Shown here: piece by piece, positions 7,571 to 16,084 of the stretch
Position numbering within the stretch: the stretch's first letter is position 1
Layout: each line of letters begins with the position of its first letter
Assembly: GCA_965227265.1 (NCBI GenBank)
Contig: OZ245738.1
Location: 1,922,001-1,986,000 of the forward strand
Length of the DNA: 64,000 nt
DNA from: UBA2336 sp965227265
GTDB lineage: Bacteria > Bacteroidota > Bacteroidia > Cytophagales > Cyclobacteriaceae
Direction of reading: 5' to 3'
The notes under the pieces: generated by a model
What the model saw: the letters and a program-made list of their open reading frames with translations, nothing else
Told to the model about the DNA's origin: nothing
Database searches by the model: none
Made by a program: the position numbers and the translations under genes

Positions 7571-10036
7571 ATGATCCGGAATCTCCTACTCACGGCTCTT
7601 CGCAGTCTCAAAAAAAACAAATTCTTCTCGATTCTAAATATCCTCGGACTGGCTATTGGCTTGGCTGTTTTTCTGCTCATCGCACAGTATGTAAAATTTG
7701 AGCGCAGCTACGAAGATTTTGTAGTGAATGCAGACAACATATATCGTGTTTCGCTTACTCAGTTTACAAGTAATGAACAAATCTTTTCAAGTGCCGAAAA
7801 TTATCCGGGAGCCGGACTGGCGTTGAAAAATGATCTCCCAGAAGTGGAGGATTGCGCAAGGCTTTACAACATGGGTTATAAGAACAATGTGATCATAACT
7901 TATAAAGAGGCAAAGCCTGAAGCCATACCATTCAAACATCGCAGGTTTTTATATGCTGATTCATCGTTCCTCCCGATGATGGGTTATCCAATGGTGGCAG
8001 GAGATATCACTACAGCACTGGCCGAACCTTTAACTGCAGTGATTACCGAACAGTATGCGAAAATGTATTTTGGCAATGAAGATCCCATCGGCAAAATGCT
8101 ACAACTTGAGGATGATGATTTTAATAATGAGCTTGTTCGCATTACGGGAGTATTGAAAGATCTTCCCGCTAACACACATCTTAAATTTGATATTCTCTTT
8201 TCGTATAAAACACTGTACACCCGGTTTGATGAAGCCCGCTCCAGGTATGATCAATCTTGGAACAGAAAAGACATGTATACGTTTGTCAAGTTAACACCCG
8301 GCACAAATCCAAAATCGGTTGAAGCTAAATTCCCGGCTATCGTTGATAAATACAGACCGCAGCTAAAAGAACGCAATGCCCGTGAAGTACTCGCACTTCA
8401 ACCACTTAAAAGCATTCACCTTACCTCTAACCTGTCAGAAGAACCTGAAACAAATGGTGATGAAAGAATTGTTTTGTTTCTCGGCATGATCGGAATCTTC
8501 GTATTGGTTATTGCCTGGATCAATTACATCAATCTTTCTACAGCCAAGGCAATGGAACGCGCGAAAGAAGTTGGCGTGCGAAAAGTTATGGGCGCATTCC
8601 GGTTTCAGCTTGTCCGACAATTTCTGGTTGAGTCCGGATTAATAAATCTATTATCCATTATCATAGCTTTTTTAGTTGTATTGCTGGTGTTGCCCTCATT
8701 CAATTCTCTATCAGGATTGTCACTCACCGCATCTTACCTGATTCAACCCTGGTTTCTCAGTCTTTTGGGATTGATTTGGATTACCGGCACTGTTCTTTCA
8801 GGCTTCTATCCTGCCCTTGTGTTGTCATCATTCAAACCCGTAGTCGTCTTAAAAGGTAAATTAAAGAATAGCTTGGGTGGAATTTTATTACGAAAAGGAT
8901 TGGTCGTGTTCCAGTTTATGACATCAGTTGCACTGATTGCCGGAACGCTGATCGTATACCGGCAACTTGATTTTATGATGAATCGGAATATCGGTATGAA
9001 CATCGATCAGGTAATGGTTGTTGAGCGACCAGGGATTGCTCCACGCGACCGCACAGCCTTTAACTCAACAGTGGACGTATTTCGAAATGAACTTAAGAAA
9101 AACGAATCTATTCAGAATATGACTGCTTCGGTAACGATACCGGGTAAACAACGTGAATATAAAGCAACCGTAAAAAAATACAGATCTCCCGAGGATGAAT
9201 CTGTATCGATGCGCTTCAACAGTATGGATTACACATTTTTAGATGTGTTTAAAATGCAACTGTTAGCAGGAAGAAATTTTTCAGAAGAATTCACCAATGA
9301 TCCTGACACTTCTGTTATTATCACTGAATCAGCTTCAAAACTGTTGGGTTATAAAACCCCTGAAGATGCAGTGGGTCAAACACTTTCTATTCCCGGTTTT
9401 CAATGGGATCCTATTGTTGTTGGTGTTGTAAACGATTACCACCAGGTATCGCTGAAGAAAAATCTGGACCCTACGATTTTCTATTGCACAGCGTATAGTG
9501 GCGAATACTACTCCCTCCGTGTAAAAACAGATGAGCTTCCCAAAACGATTGAGCACATTCGTCAATCGTGGGCAAAAGCTTTTCCGGGTAATCCGTTTGA
9601 GTATTTCTTTCTCGATGACTATTTCAATCGGCAATATGAAAATGAAAGAAAGTTCGGAAAGCTGTTTACTGTATTTGCAGCATTAGCCATTGCGGTGGGT
9701 TGCCTGGGCTTATTCGGACTTTCAGCCTACACGGCCACACAACGCACCAAGGAAATCGGCATCCGAAAAGTTTTAGGATCGACAGAATCAGGAATTTTTA
9801 AGTTGCTTTCCACAGAGTATTTAAAACTCGTTACACTTTCAATCTTATTGGCATCGCCTCTTGTCTGGTTCTTCATGCGCGATTGGGTGAACAGTTTCCC
9901 GTATCATACAACAATTTCCCCGTGGATATTTCTCCTGTCGGGCTTGCTTGTTCTGATAATCTCATTGCTTACAGTAAGTTACCAGACTATAAAAGCTGCC
10001 CGGGCTAATCCCATCAATTCGCTGCGGTATGAGTAA
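7571..10036 (+). CDS. FtsX-type ABC transporter permease (no prefix domain)
   Basis: An 821-residue permease of the MacB/FtsX family with the usual plan: TM1 at about residues 18-42, a periplasmic MacB-like domain, a membrane block with ERAKEVGVRKVMGA near residue 330, a second periplasmic domain, and a C-terminal block with QRTKEIGIRKVLGS near residue 726. Unlike the two minus-strand permeases it starts right at the first membrane helix (MIRNLLLTALRSLKKNKFFS) and lacks the prefix domain. It stands alone behind a terminator, with no PadR gene or ATPase beside it. Substrate unknown. Confidence 0.9.
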   Translation: MIRNLLLTALRSLKKNKFFSILNILGLAIGLAVFLLIAQYVKFERSYEDFVVNADNIYRVSLTQFTSNEQIFSSAENYPGAGLALKNDLPEVEDCARLYNMGYKNNVIITYKEAKPEAIPFKHRRFLYADSSFLPMMGYPMVAGDITTALAEPLTAVITEQYAKMYFGNEDPIGKMLQLEDDDFNNELVRITGVLKDLPANTHLKFDILFSYKTLYTRFDEARSRYDQSWNRKDMYTFVKLTPGTNPKSVEAKFPAIVDKYRPQLKERNAREVLALQPLKSIHLTSNLSEEPETNGDERIVLFLGMIGIFVLVIAWINYINLSTAKAMERAKEVGVRKVMGAFRFQLVRQFLVESGLINLLSIIIAFLVVLLVLPSFNSLSGLSLTASYLIQPWFLSLLGLIWITGTVLSGFYPALVLSSFKPVVVLKGKLKNSLGGILLRKGLVVFQFMTSVALIAGTLIVYRQLDFMMNRNIGMNIDQVMVVERPGIAPRDRTAFNSTVDVFRNELKKNESIQNMTASVTIPGKQREYKATVKKYRSPEDESVSMRFNSMDYTFLDVFKMQLLAGRNFSEEFTNDPDTSVIITESASKLLGYKTPEDAVGQTLSIPGFQWDPIVVGVVNDYHQVSLKKNLDPTIFYCTAYSGEYYSLRVKTDELPKTIEHIRQSWAKAFPGNPFEYFFLDDYFNRQYENERKFGKLFTVFAALAIAVGCLGLFGLSAYTATQRTKEIGIRKVLGSTESGIFKLLSTEYLKLVTLSILLASPLVWFFMRDWVNSFPYHTTISPWIFLLSGLLVLIISLLTVSYQTIKAARANPINSLRYE

Positions 10037-10117
10037 ATAACGTTCCACCAACGGTATTGCCCGGATTGCGTAATAATTGTTACTTGCGTGATTACTTAAA
10101 GTGTACGGAGCATTACA

Positions 10118-11080
10118 GTGGCCTGGTATCGCGGAATTGGACTTACGGAAATCATTTTTATAGCGTTTTTTGTAGCGTTATATGTGTTCTACATTATTCG
10201 GGTAGTCAGGATTGCCCGTTCGTTAAACACAGCCTTCTCAACAATCTTCATTAAAGTCGGCATTCGTACAACTATGTTTGCGTTGCTGATCATTGCCTTA
10301 CTTGGACCATCCTTTGGTTCATCCAAACAGGAGGTGAAGTCGATTGGGAAAGATATTATGATCTGTGTCGATCTTTCCAAATCGATGGATGCATTTGACA
10401 TTCAGCCAACCCGGTTGGAAAAGATAAAATTTGAGATGAAGAAAATTGTTGACGCGTTCAACTCCGATCGGATCGGGATCATCATTTTTTCTTCCGAAGC
10501 ATTTATGCAATGCCCGCTTACCTACGATCAAAATGCATTAAGCCTTTTTATTGAATCTATTAATACAGGTCTCGTGCCATCATCAGGTACAGATTTCGGT
10601 CCACCGCTTCGAATGGCTATGAAGAAAATGGAAGACAACGCGCAATCACAAGCCAAGTCAAAGATCATTATCTTGATTAGTGATGGCGAAGACTTTGGTG
10701 ATGACACAGCCGATGCAGCCCAGGAGATAGAAGATCAGGATGTTAAACTTTTCGCGTTAGGAATCGGAACTGAAAAAGGTGGCCAAATCAGATCAGGTTC
10801 GAGTTATAAAACAGACAAGACAGGTAATGTTGTAATCAGTAAACTGAATTCAACATCCCTGATGGCGCTGGCATCCAAAACAGGAGGCAAGTATTTTGAG
10901 ATCAATGAAACCAGAAATGATGTTTCGCGGTTAATTAGTACAATCAGCAAAATTGAAGGTGAATTAATGGATGCGCGGGTGATGGATGTGACCGCCAACC
11001 GGTACTTTTACTTCCTGATCGCAGCACTGGCATTATTAGTGCTTGATGTTTTGCTCAACATTAAGACTGTACGGATATGA
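10118..11080 (+). CDS. VWA-domain membrane protein, BatA/BatB-like
   Basis: A 320-residue membrane-anchored von Willebrand factor A protein. Two N-terminal membrane segments (residues 11-28 and 50-66) are followed by a VWA domain with an intact metal-binding MIDAS site: DLSKS at 85-89, a threonine in SSGTDFG near 155, and SDGEDFGD near 190. A C-terminal membrane helix (YFLIAALALLVLDVLL) closes the protein. The start is GTG at 10118 (VAWYRGIGLTE); no ATG fits. This matches BatA/BatB of Bacteroidota Bat (aerotolerance) operons. The stop overlaps the next start (ATGA), so the two are co-translated. The usual companions MoxR, a DUF58 protein and BatD are not adjacent. Confidence 0.85.
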   Translation: MAWYRGIGLTEIIFIAFFVALYVFYIIRVVRIARSLNTAFSTIFIKVGIRTTMFALLIIALLGPSFGSSKQEVKSIGKDIMICVDLSKSMDAFDIQPTRLEKIKFEMKKIVDAFNSDRIGIIIFSSEAFMQCPLTYDQNALSLFIESINTGLVPSSGTDFGPPLRMAMKKMEDNAQSQAKSKIIILISDGEDFGDDTADAAQEIEDQDVKLFALGIGTEKGGQIRSGSSYKTDKTGNVVISKLNSTSLMALASKTGGKYFEINETRNDVSRLISTISKIEGELMDARVMDVTANRYFYFLIAALALLVLDVLLNIKTVRI

Positions 11081-11916
11081 GAATTTTAGCAGCAGTTTTA
11101 TTGACACTCTTCACGTTAACGGATCCTACGCTAATCAGTAAAATCAATGGCTTAAAAGCCGATGCTAAAAAAGCGTACCTCAAGAATGATTTCAAAACAG
11201 CCATCACCAAGTATCGCTACCTGCTTGATTCTTTAAATGTACGCGAAGATGAAGTACTTTTAAATCTTGCCAGTGCATATTACAATCTGAAGGATACTAC
11301 AAATGCGCTAAGTCAATATCAATCGCTTACGGCAAGCTCAAAAAATCAGTTACGCTCTAAAGCGCAGCAACAACTTGGTTTGATTGCCGATCAGCAAGGT
11401 AAGCAGGAAGAAGCCTTAACCCACTTTAAAGAGGCTATTAAGAGTGATCTGACAAATGAAGATGCCCGTTACAATTACGAACTGCTCAAAAAGAAAATAG
11501 AAGAAAAGAAAAAACAAGATCAGAAAAAGCAGGACGAAAAGAATAAAGATAAAGACGAGAAAAAAGATCAAAAAAAAGAAGATCAGGAAAAGAAAGATCA
11601 GGAGAAAAAAGATCAGGAGCAGAAAGAAAAAGAGAAAAAGGAAAAAGAAGAGAAAGAGAAGAAAGAACAGGAGAAGAAGGATCAGAAGAAAGACGAAGAA
11701 AAGAAAGATAAGGAGGAGAAGGAAAAAGAAGAGCAGGATAAAAAAGAGAAGGACAAAATGCCTCCTTCCGTGAAAGAGAAATTGGAGGAGATGAAGATCA
11801 GTCCGGAGAAAGCCGAGATGCTGCTGGAAGCTATGCGCAACCAGGAAAAGCAATACCTGCAACAGAACAAGCGCAAAGCCACAAAACCTAAGGATAAAGG
11901 CAAGCCCGACTGGTAA
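11077..11916 (+). CDS. TPR protein with charged tail, BatC-like
   Basis: A 279-residue protein coupled by a 4-base overlap to the VWA gene. A short hydrophobic N-terminus (ILAAVLLTLFTL) may be a signal peptide or anchor. Two to three tetratricopeptide-like repeats span about residues 27-135 (DAKKAYLKNDFKTAITKYRYL; ASAYYNLKDTTNALSQYQSL; GKQEEALTHFKEAIK). Residues 138-227 are almost only K, E, D and Q, followed by a conserved-looking tail (SPEKAEMLLEAMRNQEKQYL). TPR protein directly after VWA protein is the BatC arrangement. It probably acts as a periplasm-facing partner of the VWA protein; the exact role of Bat proteins is unsettled. Confidence 0.8.
   Translation: MRILAAVLLTLFTLTDPTLISKINGLKADAKKAYLKNDFKTAITKYRYLLDSLNVREDEVLLNLASAYYNLKDTTNALSQYQSLTASSKNQLRSKAQQQLGLIADQQGKQEEALTHFKEAIKSDLTNEDARYNYELLKKKIEEKKKQDQKKQDEKNKDKDEKKDQKKEDQEKKDQEKKDQEQKEKEKKEKEEKEKKEQEKKDQKKDEEKKDKEEKEKEEQDKKEKDKMPPSVKEKLEEMKISPEKAEMLLEAMRNQEKQYLQQNKRKATKPKDKGKPDW
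11488..11757 (+). repeat. Purine-rich low-complexity tract encoding K/E/D/Q
   Basis: Ninety consecutive codons of the BatC-like gene encode Lys, Glu, Asp and Gln with only one Ile and one Asn. The coding strand is nearly all A and G (AAA, GAA, GAG, AAG codons with occasional GAT/CAG). It predicts a long, highly charged helix or disordered spacer. The complementary strand is open in another frame as a Leu/Phe-rich reading frame, which is a by-product of the composition. Confidence 0.9.
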
Positions 11917-11958
11917 TCTTTCGATTTCAGTCAACAGGTTTCCTATCAGGATTTATCA

Positions 11959-11966
11959 TAATTTTG
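11959..11966 (+). promoter_or_regulatory. Candidate -7 element for the thiolase gene
   Basis: TAATTTTG matches the Bacteroidota -7 consensus TAnnTTTG, 22 bases before the thiolase ATG. No good TTG lies 19 bases upstream (GGT or TTT there), so this is a partial match. Confidence 0.4.
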
Positions 11967-11988
11967 ACCCGCTAATCCGAATTATAGT

Positions 11989-13167
11989 ATGAAAGAAGTC
12001 TATGTTATTTCCGCAGTCCGCACACCCATTGGAAGCTTTGGTGGAAGCCTGAGTTCGTTAACAGCAGTCGAGCTAGGCTCAATTGCCTTTAAGGGAGCTA
12101 TTGAAAAAGCAGGTGTTGATCCAAAGCAGGTTCAGGAAGTTTTTGTCGGAAATGTAATTTCCGCTGGACTCAAACAAGCGCCTGCAACACAAGTAGCAGT
12201 CGGTGCCGGATTAGGATATAATATTCCATGCACACTTATCAACAAAGTCTGTGCTTCCGGAATGAAGGCAGTTATGGTTGGTGCACAATCTATCATGCTT
12301 GGTCATAACGATGTGGTTGTTGCGGGTGGCATGGAAAGCATGAGCAACATCCCCTACTATCTGCTGAAAGCAAGAACGGGTTATAAATTCGGAAATGGCG
12401 AATTGCTTGACGGACTTACCTATGACGGGTTAACCGATGTATACAATCATTGCGCAATGGGTGTTTGTGCCGACAACACTGCAAAAGAAATGAAGATCTC
12501 ACGTCAGGATCAGGATAACTATGCGATCAATTCCTATAAGCGTTCAGCTGCAGCCTGGGCTGCCGGAAAATTTAAAGATGAGATCGTAGGCGTTGAAATG
12601 ACTGATCGTAAAGGCAACAAAACAATGTTTGCCGAAGATGAAGAGTATAAAAATGTGAACTTCGAAAAAGTACCAGCCTTGAAACCAGTATTCACAAAAG
12701 AAGGCACAGTAACTGCAGCCAATGCATCAACGTTAAATGACGGTGCTTCTGCACTTGTATTGATGAGCAAGGAAAAAGCTAATGAGCTTGGATTAAAACC
12801 AATCGCTAAGATTTTAGGCTTCGCGGATGCAGCACACGATCCGATGTGGTTTACGACTGCTCCTTCTCTGGCCATACCGAAAGCTATGAAACTAGCAGGT
12901 GTTACACCGAAAGATGTTTCTTACTATGAAATCAATGAAGCCTTCTCAGCAGTAGCAATTGCTAATAACATTAAACTCGAGCTTGATCCAGAATTCGTAA
13001 ACGTTAATGGTGGTGCCGTTGCCTTAGGACATCCGCTTGGATCTTCCGGCTCGCGGATCACCACAACGTTGATTAACGTTCTCAAGCAGAATAAAGCACA
13101 CATTGGTGTAGCCGGAATTTGTAATGGTGGCGGTGGTGCATCAGCCATTGTGATCGAGAATATGTAA
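11989..13167 (+). CDS. Acetyl-CoA C-acetyltransferase (thiolase)
   Basis: A 392-residue cytoplasmic thiolase, the usual length for the family. It condenses two acetyl-CoA to acetoacetyl-CoA or runs in reverse in fatty-acid and ketone-body breakdown. The catalytic set is complete: nucleophile Cys88 in INKVCASGM, His348 in GHPLGSSGSR, and Cys378 in GICNGGGG. The NEAFS motif of thiolases is present near residue 315. Single-gene unit: probable -7 box in front and a terminator behind. Acetyl-CoA acetyltransferase is more likely than 3-ketoacyl-CoA thiolase by length and motifs, but chain-length specificity cannot be read from the sequence. Confidence 0.92.
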   Translation: MKEVYVISAVRTPIGSFGGSLSSLTAVELGSIAFKGAIEKAGVDPKQVQEVFVGNVISAGLKQAPATQVAVGAGLGYNIPCTLINKVCASGMKAVMVGAQSIMLGHNDVVVAGGMESMSNIPYYLLKARTGYKFGNGELLDGLTYDGLTDVYNHCAMGVCADNTAKEMKISRQDQDNYAINSYKRSAAAWAAGKFKDEIVGVEMTDRKGNKTMFAEDEEYKNVNFEKVPALKPVFTKEGTVTAANASTLNDGASALVLMSKEKANELGLKPIAKILGFADAAHDPMWFTTAPSLAIPKAMKLAGVTPKDVSYYEINEAFSAVAIANNIKLELDPEFVNVNGGAVALGHPLGSSGSRITTTLINVLKQNKAHIGVAGICNGGGGASAIVIENM

Positions 13168-13199
13168 GCATCTCAACGAAAGGGAGGACACAACAATCG

Positions 13200-13236
13200 A
13201 AACAGCCTTGCGTTATTAGCAGGGCTGTTTTATTTT
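13200..13236 (+). terminator. Intrinsic terminator after thiolase
   Basis: Stem AAACAGCC / GGCTGTTT around a 15-base loop, followed by TATTTT. It lies 32 bases after the thiolase stop. Confidence 0.75.
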
Positions 13237-13256
13237 CGCACAATCCTTTAAAAAGC

Positions 13257-14579
13257 ATGAGAATCGTTCTGTTTTGCCTGAGTCTGATCTCATTTTCTGC
13301 TTTCGCGCAACGCGAGGTTAAGACTTTTTATGATGCAGCTAAACGCTTTCCACTCGAAGTTTATGCGGTTGCTCAGGATGATGCGGAAGAATTAATCGGC
13401 TCCTATAAAAAATATCATCCCAACGGGGAGGTTGCTGTAGAAGGCAATTTCAACAAGGGCAAGAAGTCAGGCATGTTCATCGAGTACAATCCTACCGGGA
13501 CGTTTTCACGGAAAATGGTTTATGTGAACGGACTTCGGCACGGTGCAGTGGAAGTGTATGACGAGAATGGAAAGTTTGTCCAAAAGGCTTTTTATCAGAA
13601 TGATCTTTTGGTTGACAGCATCCAATCTTATTATGATAATGGTGTAATGAAAAGCGAAAGCATTTTCATAAAAGGCAAGCCCGAAGGTGTAGTACGCGAA
13701 TACTACACAAACGGCAACATGAAAAAAGAAATCATGTACGCGAAAGGTAAACCCAATGGCATCACCCGAAGTTTTTACGAAAATGGAAAAGTAGAAACAG
13801 AATGCAACTACAAAGACGGTATCATGAGCGGTTATTATAAAACTTTTTATGATAACGGCCAGATGGAAACTGTTTCAACCATGAAAGAAGGCTCTAAAAA
13901 TGGTGAATTTAAAAACTACGATCGCGAAGGTCATTTGCTGCTGGAAGGAAACTTTATGAACGGACGTTTACATGGCGACAATACAGGATATTATGCTGAT
14001 GGAACAGTCAAACATAGATTCAACTACGAAGAAGGAAACAAGATTGGTACTGCCCTCACCTATCACACCAATGGAAAGCTGAAATTAAAAGAACAACCTT
14101 CACTAACCGGGCAAGATTGGGTTGTTGAAGAATATACTGACGCAGATAAACTTATATCGGTCAAACGATTTAAGAATAAGCATCCTAATGGCCAATGGGA
14201 ATTTTATTATCCGGACGGAAAAACTGAGCGCATTAAAGAAAACTATGAGAATGGAAAACTCTCCGGCATTCGGCATGAATATTTCGAAGACGGAAAGCTT
14301 GCCAAAGAAGAAATGTATAAATTCAATTTGCTTACCGGGCCTTACAAAACCTATTATAAAACCGGTGGCGTAGAAGCCGAAGGTGAACTTCGCTCAAACC
14401 GAAAGCACGGTTTATTCACAGCCTACCATCCAAATGGAAAAATCAAAGAGCAAGGCGAATATATTGCCGACAAGAAAAACAAAGAATGGAAGGAGTTTGA
14501 CGAGAAGGGAAATGTTGCAAAAACATACGTTTTCAAAGCAGGTTTACTTGTAGAGCCAAAAGCTGAGCCTAAGAATTAG
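13257..14579 (+). CDS. Exported MORN-repeat (YwqK-like) protein
   Basis: A 440-residue protein with a clear signal peptide (MRIVLFCLSLISFSAFAQ, cleavage after Ala-Phe-Ala). Nearly the whole mature protein is a dozen repeats of about 24 residues with the MORN/YwqK pattern: Y-x-x-N/D-G-K, then a strand and K-G-K-x-x-G (examples: KYHPNGEVAVEGNFNKGKKS, SFYENGKVETECNYKDG). Database names often call this family 'YwqK antitoxin', but no toxin gene lies nearby and the signal peptide argues for an envelope role. MORN repeats form extended beta-hairpin sheets. The function is unknown. Confidence 0.85.
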   Translation: MRIVLFCLSLISFSAFAQREVKTFYDAAKRFPLEVYAVAQDDAEELIGSYKKYHPNGEVAVEGNFNKGKKSGMFIEYNPTGTFSRKMVYVNGLRHGAVEVYDENGKFVQKAFYQNDLLVDSIQSYYDNGVMKSESIFIKGKPEGVVREYYTNGNMKKEIMYAKGKPNGITRSFYENGKVETECNYKDGIMSGYYKTFYDNGQMETVSTMKEGSKNGEFKNYDREGHLLLEGNFMNGRLHGDNTGYYADGTVKHRFNYEEGNKIGTALTYHTNGKLKLKEQPSLTGQDWVVEEYTDADKLISVKRFKNKHPNGQWEFYYPDGKTERIKENYENGKLSGIRHEYFEDGKLAKEEMYKFNLLTGPYKTYYKTGGVEAEGELRSNRKHGLFTAYHPNGKIKEQGEYIADKKNKEWKEFDEKGNVAKTYVFKAGLLVEPKAEPKN

Positions 14580-14644
14580 AATTAATTAATTCGGCACGCG
14601 AATATCTGCCGTACATTTCCAATCTTTGCGCTTCAGTTTTTTCT

Positions 14645-15607
14645 ATGGAGGCAATAAAGGAAACCAATTTCAAGTTTAAAGGTCAGACAGGTTTTTACCG
14701 AGGGAAAGTTCGGGACGTATACTATTTCGGCAACATTATGGCCATGGTTGCCACCGACAGGATCTCAGCCTTTGATGTGGTGCTTCCAAAAGCTATTCCT
14801 GATAAAGGACGGGTGCTCAACCAAATTGCTGCCATCAATTTAAAAGCTACCAAGGAACTTGTTCCCAACTGGGTAATCAGCACGCCTGATCCTAATGTGA
14901 CCATCGGCTTTAAGTGTGAAACCTATCCGGTGGAGATGGTTGTGCGCGGCTATTTGGCCGGTCATGCCTGGCGCGAATACAAAGCAGGCAAGAGAGTACT
15001 CTGCGGAGTGACATTGCCTGAAGGACTTAAAGAAAACGACAAATTTCCGCAAGCGATCATTACGCCAACTACTAAAGCCCACGTTGGGCACGATGAAGAT
15101 ATTTCGCGCGAAGAGATTCTTAAGCGTGGACTTGTTTCGGAGAATGAGTATAAAACATTAGAAAAATACACACTTGCTTTATTCGCGAAAGGCACCGAAC
15201 TGGCTGCCGCCAGAGGCCTGATTTTAGTCGATACTAAATATGAATTCGGAAAACAGGACGATAAAATTTACCTGATCGATGAGGTTCATACTCCGGATTC
15301 ATCGCGATATTTTCATACGGAAGGTTATTCCGAACGTCAGCAGAAAGGTGAGATCCAAAAGCAGCTTTCGAAAGAGTTTGTTCGCCAATGGCTGATTGAA
15401 AATGGTTTCCAAGGAAAGGATGGGCAATCTGTCCCGGAAATGACTCCTCAAATTGTAAGCTCAATATCAGACCGTTATAAGGAACTTTATAATCATTTTA
15501 CGGGCGAAAAGCTTGCCGATACAGGTTCTGCCGATCTTCTTCAAAGAATAGAAGATAGTATCATTAATTCGGTAAATTCCGTTAATTTTGAGGCTCTCAA
15601 GAGTTAA
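14645..15607 (+). CDS. purC: Phosphoribosylaminoimidazole-succinocarboxamide synthase
   Basis: A 320-residue SAICAR synthase of purine biosynthesis, joining CAIR and aspartate with ATP use. Recognisable motifs are GKVRDVYYFG near the N-terminus (ATP-binding), VATDRISAFDVVLP, VVRGYLAGHAWREY, and ILVDTKYEFG with IDEVHTPDSSRYF in the C-terminal half. The length fits the longer, single-domain bacterial form. The STAS gene starts 15 bases after the stop and is probably co-transcribed. Cytoplasmic; no oddities. Confidence 0.96.
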   Translation: MEAIKETNFKFKGQTGFYRGKVRDVYYFGNIMAMVATDRISAFDVVLPKAIPDKGRVLNQIAAINLKATKELVPNWVISTPDPNVTIGFKCETYPVEMVVRGYLAGHAWREYKAGKRVLCGVTLPEGLKENDKFPQAIITPTTKAHVGHDEDISREEILKRGLVSENEYKTLEKYTLALFAKGTELAAARGLILVDTKYEFGKQDDKIYLIDEVHTPDSSRYFHTEGYSERQQKGEIQKQLSKEFVRQWLIENGFQGKDGQSVPEMTPQIVSSISDRYKELYNHFTGEKLADTGSADLLQRIEDSIINSVNSVNFEALKS

Positions 15608-15622
15608 ACAGTACGCACGAAG

Positions 15623-16003
15623 ATGAAATACACGATCGATAAGCAGGAAAAATACAGCATGCTACGCCTGCACGAGGAGAAGATGGACAGCAGTGTTGCC
15701 CCTAATTTGAAGTCAGAGCTTATTACGCTGCACGCTGAAGGCGTTAAGAATATCATCCTTGATTTATCAGACGTTAAATACACCGATTCATCTGGCTTGA
15801 GTGCATTGTTGGTAGGCAACCGGATTTTTCAGGAAGAAGGTGGGATTTTTGTTCTCGCTGCCTTATCGGAACATACCGTTAAATTGATCAAAATCTCCCA
15901 GCTTGATAGCGTATTGAACATCACACTCACGGCTGAAGAAGCAATTGATGCAGTATTTATGCATGAAATTGAAAAAGATTTAAAAGACCGGGATACTAAC
16001 TAA
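15623..16003 (+). CDS. STAS-domain anti-sigma factor antagonist
   Basis: A 126-residue single STAS domain. The phosphoacceptor motif DSSGLSALL begins at residue 55, as in SpoIIAA/RsbV proteins that are switched by serine phosphorylation. The preceding strand NIILDLSDVKYT and the final helix fit the fold. It follows purC by 15 bases and is closed by a terminator. In several Bacteroidota a STAS gene precedes RNase Z; here a serine hydrolase gene lies between them. No matching anti-sigma kinase is in the window, so its partner is unknown. Confidence 0.85.
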   Translation: MKYTIDKQEKYSMLRLHEEKMDSSVAPNLKSELITLHAEGVKNIILDLSDVKYTDSSGLSALLVGNRIFQEEGGIFVLAALSEHTVKLIKISQLDSVLNITLTAEEAIDAVFMHEIEKDLKDRDTN

Positions 16004-16025
16004 CTCTCTTTTTTAGCAACATATA

Positions 16026-16065
16026 CTAGACCAAAGTCGTTACTGATTTTGGTCTTTGTTTTTTA
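16026..16065 (+). terminator. Intrinsic terminator after STAS gene
   Basis: Perfect 8-bp stem AGACCAAA / TTTGGTCT (16028-16035 with 16048-16055) followed by TTGTTTTTT. It ends the purC-STAS unit. Confidence 0.85.
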
Positions 16066-16084
16066 GATACAACGTATAATCTCC

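Noticed and set aside
11416..11934. Long Leu/Phe-rich reading frame opposite the BatC-like gene
   Set aside because: It is the complement of the K/E/D/Q tract; its composition is fully explained by the purine-rich coding strand and it has no start context or neighbours of its own.
13257..14579. Antitoxin label suggested by the YwqK family name
   Set aside because: There is a signal peptide, a dozen MORN repeats and no adjacent toxin gene, so a toxin-antitoxin system is not supported.
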